NCBI GenBank assembly: GCA_949317995.1
Contig: OX439036.1
Span: 23,472,854-23,536,853 of the forward strand
From: Acholoe squamosa
Taxonomy: Eukaryota > Annelida > Polychaeta > Phyllodocida > Polynoidae
DNA length: 64,000 nt
Reading direction: 5' to 3'
Every line of letters begins with the position of its first letter. The first letter of the stretch is position 1. The position numbers were made by a program, and so were the translations under genes. This document shows positions 19,180-30,699 of the stretch, piece after piece. The notes under the pieces are model-generated. The model had not been told where the DNA came from. It searched no databases and saw only the letters and a list, made by a program, of their open reading frames with translations.

Positions 19180-21265
19180 CCTAGGGCTCCAACATCCATG
19201 ATCTATTAGCTTAATATATTACAGGCGCATTCATATTTTCTTTGCCGTGATTAGGTATGGTTCAATATATTTCAATTGATATGTTTTAGATGAAGCCATG
19301 TAAATTAAAAGCTGACTATAAGTGTGCTCAAAATCCGGAGCAGGCACCAATAGATATGGAAAATATATTGCAGGTGCACTCTTTTGTTCAAGGTTATATT
19401 TGTAAAGAGTCAAATAAACTTTTTCGAAATTCTTAATTTTTCTATGTGGTGGGGTTTGAGATTGATTGAAGTGGCACCTAATGTCCCTACTGAGTCTACA
19501 TGGTGCCACGGATTGTCTGCCTGCACAGAGCTAAAATTCAAAGCTCTCTTGATTTACATGTCTCTTACGAAAAGAAAATGAATAATGAAAATACAATAGA
19601 TATCATCATGTGATGCGCCTATCCTTTGGCTTTAATTCAAGACTATCTTTGAGGCTGAGTAATTTATAGTAAGGTTTCTACACGCACATATGTAAAGACC
19701 TGTCTGGATACTACAAATATCGGCGTTTGGGACACAAGTTTCGCGGCCGTTTGTAACACCCTAACATTAGCCTTCCTATTACCTGTTCATGTAGTGTCTG
19801 CGCGTCCCGCCTCGGGCGCTTTAGGAGGCAGACGACATTTTCGGCACACATGTTATTACACGACTGTAACGTCGAGATAGCGCAGCGGCGGAGGGGGTGC
19901 CAGGGTTCAGGTTGGTGGTTCAGTTATGCTTGTTTGTTGAGATCATAGAACTGATTAATATTACTGAAACTTTCCAGGCGACTTAGTCCCAGCAGGGGTG
20001 TGGTGATTGTGAGCCATATGCTATGGTTATTTGATGTTGGGGTCGGTTATGACAGTTGTTAATACTCTTCGACAGCTAATTTCATAACCATGAGAATAAA
20101 AATACATTTGATATCATTTTGATTAATAAAGGTTTAGTCTTGGGAAGCCCGGGATGGGAAACCCAAGTGTCAGTTGACAGGTTTGGAGCTTTGCCTTCTG
20201 AAGGCAGGAACAATCTTGGCTCGACTACTAGAATGAATACTGATGTAAAAAGACCCCCTCCCCCTTTTTGTACATTGCAAGTCTAATAAGACTCTGCTCT
20301 GCTCTCAAGTGACGGGATGAAATGCTTTTGAATGGCCTTTGTGACCTACCGGTAGTCACTGGGCGCGACTCAGTTAAGGACCGAGTCGCTGGGACTGGCA
20401 TACCTAAAACTTTCAGGTGCTCTAGAAACGGCACGTTTCTAAGAATAACATTTGATAGAAATAAATCCCCAACAATCAGCTTATGGTATTGACAAGAGTA
20501 CCACCTTAGTTTTGCTGTCTGTGAGTGGGAAGAGCGTCTTTTGTTGGAAACTTTTAGATCGCACCCTTTTCCAAGATTTGGCACATGCCATGTGGGTTGC
20601 ACAGGTAGCTATCAGTGGGTGCATTTTCTGTCAGACAGGAAGTCAATCTCCACTCTCCAAGCAGATTCTCATGAATAACATTATTTCATGAATAACACCT
20701 CTGTTGTGAGACCTGAAACCACATCCAACATGGCCGACCGTGGCAGCTAAACTTGCTATGAAGGCTAACAGATTTGCGAGAACCAAATAATCTGGGCCCC
20801 GGTATTAAAGGTTTCTCACAAAATGGCAACAAACATGTCTTAAGAAGCCATCTTTAAGAGAAAATCGACATAAAAAATTTATGTCCTACAATTCCAGCCA
20901 CCTGACAAATGAGCCCTATGCAGGAAGCCTGACTCTCCCGTCAGGTAAGAGTCAGCGCCCGCCGTACAATTGTGACCCGGCTTTGTGATTTGATATCCAG
21001 GGCAGAACCATTTTAGTTTTTGAATCTACTTTAGACATAACTGTAGTCACTTGGACAAGTATAAAAATCAGGTCTACCACTCGGAATTCCCCCTTCAATT
21101 TAGCTCAACTTATTATTAGGGAGACCAAGATCTAGTGACTGAATTGTGAAAGGGGAAGTATAGCTAAATATCGCTAGCTACAGCCAGCCCTGCCTTAATA
21201 TAGACCTAAAAGTGTACGAGTTATGAAGGAGAATATAAGCTCAGCTAGTCTTCTGTATAGCCTTA
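19180..21265. other. No gene seen
   Basis: Mostly unique sequence. A weak A-box-like stretch near 19876 lacks a convincing B box. No coding pattern was recognised. Confidence 0.4.
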
Positions 21266-21268
21266 AGT

Positions 21269-21411
21269 TACCGTATTGGCCTGTGTACGCGCCCGGGCGC
21301 TCATTAATTTCAAATATTCGAGACTTATATTATAGTGTATTTTAACATTTTAACACCCCTGTACCCCCGGCGCTCATTCAAGACCCGGCTCTTATAGAGG
21401 CCAATATGGTA
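21269..21411. mobile_element. 143-bp MITE
   Basis: TACCGTATTGGCC at 21269 is answered by GGCCAATATGGTA at 21399-21411. The interior has CGCTCATTAATTTCAA and CTCATTCAAGACCCGGCTC. A related right end (GCCAATACGGTAAG) occurs at about 24397-24410. Confidence 0.65.
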
Positions 21412-21414
21412 TAT

Positions 21415-23490
21415 GAAGTGTGGGGAGAATGTAGGTAGTCCTCTCCATGCAGGCATGGGTTGTGATGGAAAGTAGTCCTCTCAGCATAAAGATAAACTAT
21501 ACGAGTTGTGAAGGAGCAGTAATTTCCCCCTGTGTGAACTGAAACTATGTGAATTGTGATGTAAAATGGAGCCAAAGTAAGTTCTCCCTGTAAAGATTTT
21601 AACTATAACAAGTTGTGATAAAGAATTTAGCTTCAGTCAGATGGAGAGCGCTGTTGCTTGTCAGTCTACTCTTGTCTTCTCTGTACTGAAGCCGACCGGC
21701 AGATGACTCATGTGTAACCAAAGAGACTACCTAGCTGCCTGGTGTAACATAACCTGCTGCCTTTGTTGTGGCAGAGACTATTGTACAACATAGGAGTCCA
21801 CACTCTGATGTCATTCTGAGTAAGTCTAACAATCTATTAATGTAGACTGTGTTGTATGACATAGCTGCTCATGCAACTCTTAAGGCGACCAATTTTAATG
21901 GTTAATGTACCAGGGAGTGCATGTATTGGTATGTCTCATGTTTTATTATGGGGGACCGTACCCTGCTGTGGAGTTATGTTGTCATAGAGAACGGCCCCAC
22001 ATTCTTTACGTTGGAGTTTTGGTGAAAAATTAAGAAAAGGGCAGTAATTGGAATGTGTTTAATTTGAGAGTACTGTGAGGAACTTCAACATTTTTTGAAC
22101 GAGCAATTTGTAGGAATTGTTAAAATGTGATGATTAAAGTATAGAAAAGTAGAGGTCTCTTGAAGGTGTCCAAATTGTCCATAGAATTCCATAGTAAATC
22201 GACTTTTTTCTTACTGCATGTAGGAATGTCATTTTCAGTCAGATGTTAGGATATGCCATCAGCAGTATCTTTGAAATTTTATGTTTTTTTGTATGAATAG
22301 TTTCAGAGATATTCTCAGTTTGTATTTGATTTTACGACCTTGCAGGGAGTAGCAATTGTACTTGCCGTGTATGTAGTCTACCCAAACAAGCACTTAGGTA
22401 AAAGGGACTGATTGGTTCAAGCTCCTCCTTATTACACTGGGGGGTCGTTAAGTACTCAGTCTTATCTCTCCCATCATGTCAGACTAGTCAGATAGGTATC
22501 AGACCGGAGACAACATACCAGTACACACACAAGCCTAACTCAACTGATGTGACAATATAATGTGCCTATCGATGCATAATCATGGACATTAGACAATTAT
22601 ATGGGGAGAATATGGTATTACTGAACATCATTGCCTATTTTTCAGGTGACAAGTGGTATTTGATCAATAACATATTAAACTCATTACCCCCTGTCATTAT
22701 GGCTTTGAGCCGCCGCTCGTATCTTGGCGTAATGACGATAAAGAAATACATCACCTGATAATTGGTGCATAATACTTTTTATACGATGTTATAATTAGGG
22801 TGGGTTACATTTTCTTTTATGTTGGTGGTGGTTATTTAGAGAGCTCCATTTTACATTTATATATGATAGAGAAAATGTGACTGCTGGTGGTTATCGAAGA
22901 AGGTTACACGATCTTATCGAGCAGAGCAATCCTTGACAATACTATACCCCATTATATACGGTAGATCTGAACTACATTATATTGTACATATAGCTAAAGG
23001 ATGGACCTGGTCTCTCCCCCTTTCATTTTAACCTGTATTATACTTCAAAGGTGTTTGAACATCAGACAAACATGTTGCTCTCTCTCAAGCATGTACATCG
23101 GAAGGTGCATGCAATGCCCTCCTGGCTGGAAATCCTCTTCCGTCTGGTTTCGTAAGGTGGTGGATGTAGGTCACTGAGGTAGCATGTTATAGAAAGTTAT
23201 TTATGTCATTAGAGTCTGAAGCATGAATGTCCCAGCTTGATAGGTGGTAGCTGGACGTGTATCTTAACATGTGCATGTATAGAACTACTTTGAGAATCAG
23301 GAGAGACAGGGTAATGGTCTTAATAAGAGAATAGGGAAGGAGTAGAGAAGAGGAGTACACATGGTTCATTGTTTTTAATAATTGTTTAATGTTTTACTGG
23401 GTAGATTGGTATTAGATTGGTTAAGGGAGCCATGGGTGGTAGTACCCTGGAGGAGTTCCTCTGGATAAGTAACGGCAGTGGTAGGAGAGT
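21415..23490. other. No gene seen
   Basis: Unique AT-rich DNA. No long open frame and no recognised repeat. Confidence 0.45.
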
Positions 23491-23499
23491 TATCGTAAA

Positions 23500-24045
23500 G
23501 GCCTGTATAAGCGCCTGCCACCCTCTTTTTGTGATGCCTTATTTTGTTAGTCCTTATAATGAATACAGATATTCTGGCATAGATATCGGCACATCTACTA
23601 TAATAAGGGCAGGAAGCAGGCTTCTCTAATGCCTTTCTTCTATACTTCTCTATTGCAGCCTCTGACGTCACAAGAGACAAATTAACTCTAGTGGTGAGAG
23701 TAAAGAACTGCACGTCTCTAGATTAATGCTACTAATAGATATCTATGAATAGTACTTGCATGTATCTTGTTATTAGTAAAACTAAATATAAGCCCACTGA
23801 GTTATCCTAAATGATATAATCATGTTAGAAACCTTACTTGTATAATTACAAACATGTTTTGCAACAGAATCAACGCATGACCAATGCAGCACAAAATGCA
23901 TTTGGTCTCCTATGACGTCATATACTGCACCTGAGAGGCCTGGTGCCTGCTCCTATACTAGCATATGTACAGATGAGTATGCCAGAATTTTTCTGTTCAA
24001 TAGAAAGACTAACAAAATAAGGCATCATGAAGAGAGGGTTGTCTT
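23500..24045. repeat. Diverged inverted duplication
   Basis: The reverse complement of about 23660-23520 resembles 23910-24045, including the shared block ACTAACAAAATAAGGCATCA and flanking TGACGTCA-like sites. The arms are roughly 70% alike by eye, with a spacer of about 250 bp. In one frame of each arm the residues TNKIRHH are kept. Confidence 0.5.
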
Positions 24046-24157
24046 TTATTTTAAATGGGCACCGGTCCTGAATAAGCACCTAAGGTGCAGGGGTATTGTA
24101 ATTTTTATATCTAACTATAATCTTAGTCTTGAATACACGTGAGTCTTGAATAAGAGC

Positions 24158-24334
24158 GGGCCTTCCCTAGCCCACTTAAAAGGGTCTATTTCTCCTCTTT
24201 CCTATCCCCTCAGGATGTGTGTGGTGCACATATGCGCAGGCACCAACACATACCTCTGTGAAACTGTAATAAAGTTCGTGCCATGAATATGACCTTAGCT
24301 GTCGAAATGGCTTTAAACATCTATTACTCACTCA
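24158..24334 (+). mobile_element. SINE copy 4, 3' end type B, nested in a MITE fragment
   Basis: It is flanked by a 13-bp duplication CTTGAATAAGAGC (24145-24157 and 24335-24347). The duplicated site belongs to a sequence related to the 21269-21411 MITE, so the SINE landed inside that older element. It ends with a type B part and ACTCACTCA. Confidence 0.85.
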
Positions 24335-24414
24335 CTTGAATAAGAGCCGGGGTATAGCCTGCTTACAATTAATGGGTGCCTCGGCGCCTATACATGCCAA
24401 TACGGTAAGGTCAC

Positions 24415-25250
24415 CCCCCACCCCCCTTAACAACCATATCCAGGCTACATGAGTGGAAGGTGGCTAAAAGAAGCATAGATGTATGATATAATATCGTTGG
24501 GTAAGAAAAATACCGTAGCCGGTTTATGCAAAATACAATAGGAAGGAGATAGGTGTGACAGAGAAATACCGGTAGTTTTGTTTGAGATGTATGACATATA
24601 TGATAAAATATGTAAGATCTCTTAGCAACATTGAGAGAGGGCTAATCAATGTTTCAGATGTTCACACGTGTCGCGATCTACACAAAGAGTGCTATTCAAT
24701 CAATATCCATCAAACATGCACATCGATGACTCCCGGCGATGACTGCATTTGGTGTGACTGTGAGCTATACGCTGTCCCACCCTGTCTGACACATATAGAC
24801 CGACCCATGTCTCGATCAGAGAAACTCATTGATTAATTGCATCTCCAGTTGCATAATAATATCTAATGTATTCTGTAATCTGACCAATGCCCGGCGCGCT
24901 GTCTACCCTGGGAGGTGGTCTAAGCAATACCCCCCCCCCCACCTCAGTGCTATGATTTAATCATTTCTCAGATTATCTGGCAGATGTATCCACACAGAAC
25001 CTATAACCACGTGTGTAATTCAGTTACATCCAGGGGCATCAGTTTATGTAAAGCTACAGCTGGTTCAGTCTAGTTAGAGCCCTGGTGGGTGGCAAGGTTA
25101 AAATGTGGGGGATATAACTGCATGAGGTCAACAGTGCAGATTTAGTGCACCTAGCCCCATATTGGATTATGTCTGAAATGGAAATTCGTTTAGAGTTCCC
25201 CTCAGTTAGCCCTTACACGTGTGTACTGGTAAATACTAGGATTTTAGGCA
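24415..25250. other. No gene seen
   Basis: Unique sequence with C runs near 24414 and 24930. No coding pattern. Confidence 0.4.
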
Positions 25251-25258
25251 CTGCAGGG

Positions 25259-25532
25259 TGATTCATAAAAAAGTGACGACCCATCTAGAAGTAAATGATG
25301 AATTTAGAAACGATCCTTCTAGAAAAATATGTCTGCACTCATTTGCAGAAAATGCACATTATTTATAATCTTTCAAGTCATAAAGGATATGGATTGAACT
25401 AATACTTATTTAGAATGAAATAGTGTGTCCCAAAGGCTGAAATTCTATCCTTTCTATGAAGTACCAGAATTGACGATTTTCATAATTCTCTGGTCATCTT
25501 CCCCTGCTGATATCGTCACTTTTTATGAATCA
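25259..25532. mobile_element. 274-bp MITE, mariner-like ends
   Basis: TGATTCATAAAAAAGTGACG (25259) is answered by TCGTCACTTTTTATGAATCA (25513-25532): about 20-bp inverted ends with one indel. Ends of the form GGGTGATTCATAAAAAGT resemble Tc1/mariner termini. No transposase is encoded. Confidence 0.65.
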
Positions 25533-25534
25533 TG

Positions 25535-26985
25535 TTGCTGGTCATATATTAGAATAGATCTTTGATATTTTGAAATTGGCGAGAGGGCATTATGCCCAAA
25601 ATTAAACCAGTTATGGAATATGAGAGCGCTATCTATATTTAATATATCTGTGGGGAAAGGGGTTAGGATGACCCAGCTGTTATCAGTGCCTGTGTGGCCC
25701 TGTGCCTGACACCAGACATAGTTGCTGTTATCAAAGTAAATGGACAATTATGTAAGTCCTATATAATGTGAGTGACACGTGGGGGGACAAAGGTGTGCCA
25801 TAGTCACACCATATCGCTTCATGTCTCTCACCACGAGTGTTGCCGGTATGGGGACATTGTCCCATTGCCCCAGTGTCCAAGGGGTACGGTTCAACCATTA
25901 CCATTATATTATTCTAGGTATTCCTTGAACTCCTCGAGATCATGGACACAGGCATGTTGAAGAATGACATTATGAAAAGTTTCCCCTCTTATACATTGGA
26001 CCTTGGAGTAGCCCCCCCCCCCCCACGGCCTTAAACTTTCTAGTGGGGATCGGATAACAATGTGGCATGGACATGATGGAGTGGCTCTTGTGCCAGGATG
26101 AAATTTGAACAGGGATGGTAGGGCATTGAGACTAAAACTTACTTTGAGCCTCACATGATAACAGCACAGACAGCTTACACATACATGTATACACACGTTT
26201 CTTGTAATTGGTCAAGAAGAAGGCTGATTATGTTATTTCCATATAGCATCATTCTAATCGCCTATTTCTATTCCAATCATTCAAAACTAAAATTACAAAT
26301 ATTTCTGTCTAACAATGCACAGTTCTTGATAGATAAGTTCCTATTAGAACAATATTCTGATAGATTTATTATTCTGTGAGTGCGTTGTGTTATTTTGCTA
26401 TGGAGCTGTAGTATTGTAGCACGAGCAGGTTATGAATTACATGTCCTCGACTTTTGTATTCCTGCTCTATCTAAGTCATTATGTCACATTTTGGTTCAAT
26501 TCTTTTCCTATAGTGTCCCATGGTGGTATATCTAAGTGGATGCAAACATTCAAAATTATAGACGAAATATTTTCATGGATTTTTGGGCAAATTTGCTTCA
26601 ACATTTCTTCCTTGCACCCATTATTGCCATACTTTTGCCATTCACTTCTATAGGTAAATCATGTCCGCTTTTTCTATCTGCTCTAGAGCTTCCAGTTTCT
26701 GTTTTATGGGTTTCCTTTCTTGATGCCATTGGATTGAATGGTTCTATATAAGACAAGCATAGGTTTTGAAAAATTCCCACATTTAATGTGGTTTTGAACA
26801 CTGCTAAAATAGGCATTCTCAAACTTTTCATTTAGCAATGAGGTATCATTTTCCCTTGACAGATTAATAACAGGTAATTCAAAAGTGGCCGGTCATATTT
26901 GCTCAAGTAGGTTCAATAAGTTCAAGTAGTTAGCCATCATCAATTGGGTGAATACCGAATAAGGTCGCCCAGTCAACTTCAAAGA
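25535..26985. other. No gene seen
   Basis: AT-rich unique DNA with one C run near 26012. Short open frames show no family traits. Confidence 0.4.
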
Positions 26986-26993
26986 AATCAAGC

Positions 26994-27052
26994 AGGTACA
27001 TGTGTCCTCAGGTACACGTGTGCTCAGGTACATATGTCCTCAGGTACATGCC
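26994..27052. repeat. 16-bp tandem repeat
   Basis: About three and a half copies of CTCAGGTACATGTGTC-like units, alternating TGTCCTCAGGTAC and TGTGCTCAGGTAC. Confidence 0.7.
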
Positions 27053-27081
27053 CTGATGATCAAATATATTTAGTTAAGGTG

Positions 27082-27375
27082 TAGGAACAATTCCCTGTCC
27101 TTTCAGATCAGTATAGTATCAGGGGAGTACATAGATTACACTGGGTGGCCACACATAGTTAGATTGTGTTTAGGAATGAGTCCCTATGTTTGTAGATCAA
27201 TATAAGACGAGTAGATAGATAGGAATAACGCTGGGTGGCAACACATAGTTAGATTGGATTTAGGAATGAATCCCTGTGTTTTTAGATCAATATAAGGTGA
27301 GCAGATAGATAGAAATTACACTGGATGGCCAAAGATACTTAGATTGGGTTTAGGAACGATTCTCTGTGTTTAAGG
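27082..27375. repeat. 90-bp minisatellite, about 3.3 copies
   Basis: TAGGAAYRAKTCYCTRTG recurs at 27082, 27171, 27261 and 27351. Each unit also has AGATCAATATAA and ACACTGGRTGGCC. Confidence 0.88.
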
Positions 27376-28029
27376 TGTGTCAACCTATGTGTAGTTCTAT
27401 TGTTAATTCTGTTCTTCCATTGTTCTACATTATAGTTTTATTGTTCGGCCTATTGTTCTATCGTTCAAAAGTTCTTTAAGTTCTATATGTGTGAGCAGGC
27501 AGGTAGGAAGGGGCATTGATTCATGTGGATATTAAATCCTTCATGATAATAAACTTTGCCTTATAATAATGGACATATGCACTCAGTTTTGATATATACA
27601 CATATAGTTACATGGACTGCTATAGAATTAGACTGCTCTATATTTTTTTTCTTATTGATGTCGGGTTCTTTTCTTGAATGTTGTACTAGAACCCTAGATG
27701 ATCTTATCATCCATATATCCTTAGGACCGTATGGTGAAAATCTGGTAATATTTACAACACTTTTACGCTCTACCTGCTAGCCACCTTCATTCCATAAATG
27801 ATAGCAGCAAGGATGAAACTGCAACCGATAAAGAAAAATTACATTGAAATGAAGGTTCCCATTTTCAATTGCATATGTGTGAAAGATCTACCATATTTGT
27901 ATCTTGGAGATATACTGATGCAGAACTAGAAACCACTCCAATCAATCGATTCGCAAACATTGGCTTTCTCAGACCAAAGCTCAACAGGCGGCAGGGGCGA
28001 GGCCAGCTGCCTTACCCGGACCAGAATGC

Positions 28030-28400
28030 AGAAGAAAAGCAGCACTAAATCAGTTAGGAAACAGTGTGATGTGGCAGTAGTTATTCAGTGTGAAAGCAGC
28101 ATCAGAAACAGTATTGTATCAGCATCTACTGGCATTCTACTGCTCAGTACCAGAGAACTTGCAGCATAGGTACAGTAGTAGCACAGTAGTATTAGCAGCA
28201 TGCAAGCAGTATTGAATCAGTTGTCCCAATTATGTAAATTAGATGGCAGCAGTTGAACAGTATCTACTTATTCAATGCTGCATGACCATATATGGGACTG
28301 GGGCAGTGCTCAATCAGCACTACTGCATGACTGCTGCTATAGCAGTAGTTAAGCAGTAGATCATACTGAAAACTACTGCTGGGGGGCAGGTTGAAGGATA
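28030..28400. repeat. CAGTA-rich low-complexity stretch
   Basis: GCAGTA, AGCAGT and their inverses recur at short irregular spacing, for example around 28160-28210 and 28330-28380. It appears to form the body or tail of the adjoining tRNA-derived SINE. Confidence 0.5.
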
Positions 28401-28447
28401 AAAGAAGCAGCCGCTGTTCTAGTACTGGCACTACCAATACCTCTCTA

Positions 28448-28527
28448 GGTGGTCCTTGCTAGATTTGAACTTGGGATCTTTGGATTACTCTACCTATGCA
28501 TTAGCCCACTCAGCCATGTCCCCATCT
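28448..28527 (-). repeat. tRNA Ser/Leu-type SINE head
   Basis: On the minus strand the A box TGGCTGAGTGGGCTAATGC and B box AGTTCAAATCT are well spaced for a long-variable-arm tRNA. Minus-strand transcription would run into the CAGTA-rich stretch. Confidence 0.55.
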
Positions 28528-28534
28528 GCTATGT

Positions 28535-30025
28535 GGAGCTGTCATTACTCCCTAGTAGTGCATGCAACTCATGTAGGAGGGGGCTAGGGCAGTATTGATT
28601 CAGTAGTACTGGGTATCTCTTACCATAGCAAAAGGGTAAGAGTAAACATATCTATAGAGTGCTGCTATAGTATAATGCCTTTCAGTTTACTGATGTTAAG
28701 ATGGTGAAACAAGCACTTTGTAATTATCAATGATACATGTTTACTATGTAAAAAAAGTGTCATGATGGGGACCAAAAGAATACTTGATGATTCAGTATAT
28801 TTGTGCCCTATATAAAGTCGGTGAGTAATTCCTCACTTTCATACACCCCAACATCCATGTGTATTAATTACTGGCACTGGATAAGATATTCATATGCAAA
28901 GGGGTGAAATATGCTTGTCTCTACAAACAGTGGATAGTTTCACTTTTACATTACTGAATCTTTTAATTGCTGTTCACAACCATACTGACATTCACACTAT
29001 AGACTGTCTTAGAAGCATCAGGTAAATAATCCATGAATGGACAGAGTCATGCTTGTGGTGCCTCTAAACCAATAGCTTCAGGTGGATAAAATATACATGA
29101 ACTGCAAGCGCTTTTTGTTCGTTGTGGAATTGGATCCCTGACACCTTTTCACCTGTTTATCCTAAAGTTCATACGGAGGACGAGTGCAGACTTCTGCTTT
29201 GTAGTGCTGCTAACAGAATGCGATCCCAAGCAAGATAATGCAAGAGTTGACAGACAATGGAAATGGATGGGTGGGTGGATGGGTGGGTTTACTAGGTGAA
29301 TGGGACGGAAAAAATAATTCTAGCAACTTGGCAGAAATGCAATCTAACATAATTAAAGACTCAATGTATATGTTCAATATATATGAAACCTGTATTAAGT
29401 ACGACATTGGGCATTAACATCATAACACTCTGCTCCTTTATTCACCAATTGCAGCCTTCGTACACAGCTATCTATAGATGCATTGATGTGGTGTGATGAG
29501 GTAGTGTGGGGTCTAGGGGTCAGCTTGTTGTCTATTATCTCATCATTCAGCCTGCTATAACAGTGTAGAGGTGGTAGACGGCTCTCACACTACCGAGTGG
29601 GACGTCCTCCGTGTCAGTGAGTACATATTATATACACAGTCAGATTATAAACAGCATTTATAATGCTACCGTTCAGTTCGTCCATGCATATGACACATAG
29701 ATTTTATATCAGTGATTGTATATAGCCCTGTGCAGGGTAGCCACATCATACATGTGCATGTGTTTGATCAGTTTCCCTGATTTTTATCATCAATTTTAGT
29801 TGTGGTAGTGATCATTTTTTATTTCCATCAGAATATTCTCATTTTGAAGGTTGGAGGAACAATTTTGTATGCTAGAAATAGTCTTTGTGAAGCAAAAATG
29901 TTAAGAATATATAATAAAAATGTGTAATTCTATCCAAATCAGATCCAGTTAACCCCTGAACCCTTATAACACCCTGTCAATATGTGGATTGTTTTGACAT
30001 ATACCTTCCATATTACATTTTCTGA
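28535..30025. other. No gene seen
   Basis: Unique sequence with a short GGAT/GGGT microsatellite near 29265-29290. Confidence 0.4.
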
Positions 30026-30056
30026 TACCTGTGTAGAGGTCGGCGGAAAACGTCTT

Positions 30057-30128
30057 TGGAGAAACCGGGACTCGAACCCGGGACCCTCCAACTTCGAAGC
30101 GGAAGCTCTTCCTCTGAGCTACTTCCCC
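30057..30128 (-). tRNA. tRNA-like gene in TRIM B 3' LTR
   Basis: This 72-nt cloverleaf-like unit has acceptor GGGGAAG/TTTCTCC, B box GGTTCGAGTCC, anticodon loop TTCGAAG and a T4 run 6 nt downstream on the minus strand (30050-30047). It agrees with the TRIM A units in the acceptor, T arm and anticodon loop. Confidence 0.6.
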
Positions 30129-30431
30129 GTCTGACATTCTCTACCTTCCACCTACATCTGGATCGGTATGACACAAGGGGGCAGTGTTCACTGGCTGACC
30201 AGCCCCTGGGGGCTGGTGCTACCAGGGAATGGGGACAGATAGCATACCGCCATGGACTCACAGCCAGAGCTGGCCCCTACACTCCTCCCCACCAGCTTCA
30301 GCCAACCCTACTCCTCCAACCCAACCTCCAGCAGGTGACTAGTTTACCCCTAGCAGGTTGAAGCGTTAACTGTGTCATACCGGCCCAGGTACCGAGTTCT
30401 CGTAGTCCCCCCTCACACGGGTCAGGACCAA

Positions 30432-30447
30432 CTCGGTTTCTCCACCA
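30432..30447 (-). promoter_or_regulatory. Primer-binding site of TRIM B
   Basis: TGGTGGAGAAACCGAG on the minus strand, one base inside the 5' LTR and identical to the site in TRIM A. It pairs perfectly over 14 nt with the CCA-tailed 3' end predicted for the tRNA-like units in the LTRs. Confidence 0.82.
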
Positions 30448-30472
30448 GTGTAGAGGTCGGCGGAAAACGTCC

Positions 30473-30544
30473 TGGAGAAACCGGGAATCGAACCCGGGAC
30501 CCTCCAACCTGCAGGCGGAAGCTCTACCGCTGAGCTACATCCCC
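30473..30544 (-). tRNA. tRNA-Cys-like gene in TRIM B 5' LTR
   Basis: This is the most canonical of the four tRNA-like units: GGGGATG acceptor, A box TAGCTCAGCGGTAGAGC, anticodon loop CTGCAGG (anticodon GCA, Cys), B box GGTTCGATTCC and a T4 run downstream (30467-30464). The CTGCAG loop is typical of tRNA-Cys. It differs from the partner LTR's tRNA at eight positions, four of them in the anticodon loop. Confidence 0.65.
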
Positions 30545-30699
30545 AGACCTGACGTTCTCTACCTTCCACCTACATCTGGATCGGTATGACACAAGGGGGC
30601 AGTGTTCACTGGCTGACCAGCCCCTGGGGGCTGGTGCAACAGGGGAACGGGGACAGATAGCATACCGCCATGGACTCACAGCCATAGCTGGCCCCTACA

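Larger units (their letters stand above)
30032..30699 (-). mobile_element. TRIM B: miniature LTR retrotransposon with tRNA-like genes in its LTRs
   Basis: Direct repeats 30032-30281 and 30449-30699 (250 and 251 bp, about 92-93% alike by eye) start TGTAG and end CTACA. They are flanked by a 4-bp target duplication CCTG (30028-30031 and 30700-30703). The 167-bp internal domain (30282-30448) has no coding capacity. In minus orientation the primer-binding site lies one base inside the 5' LTR and GGGGAGGAG touches the 3' LTR. The structure matches TRIM A feature for feature, although LTR length and much of the sequence differ, so this is a family with older and younger members. Plant Cassandra TRIMs carry 5S rRNA-like sequence in their LTRs; here the resident Pol III unit is tRNA-like. 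Confidence 0.9.

Noticed and set aside
18732-19199. 155-codon minus-strand open stretch
   Set aside because: It runs through the arms of the foldback element and its hairpin; the peptide only mirrors the inverted repeats.
19870-19930. A-box-like GATAGCGCAGCGG
   Set aside because: The following GGTTCAGGTTGG does not fit a B box and no cloverleaf forms.
30056-30361. Open frames across TRIM B on both strands
   Set aside because: They cross LTR, tRNA-like unit and internal domain with no protein motif; the non-coding structure explains them.
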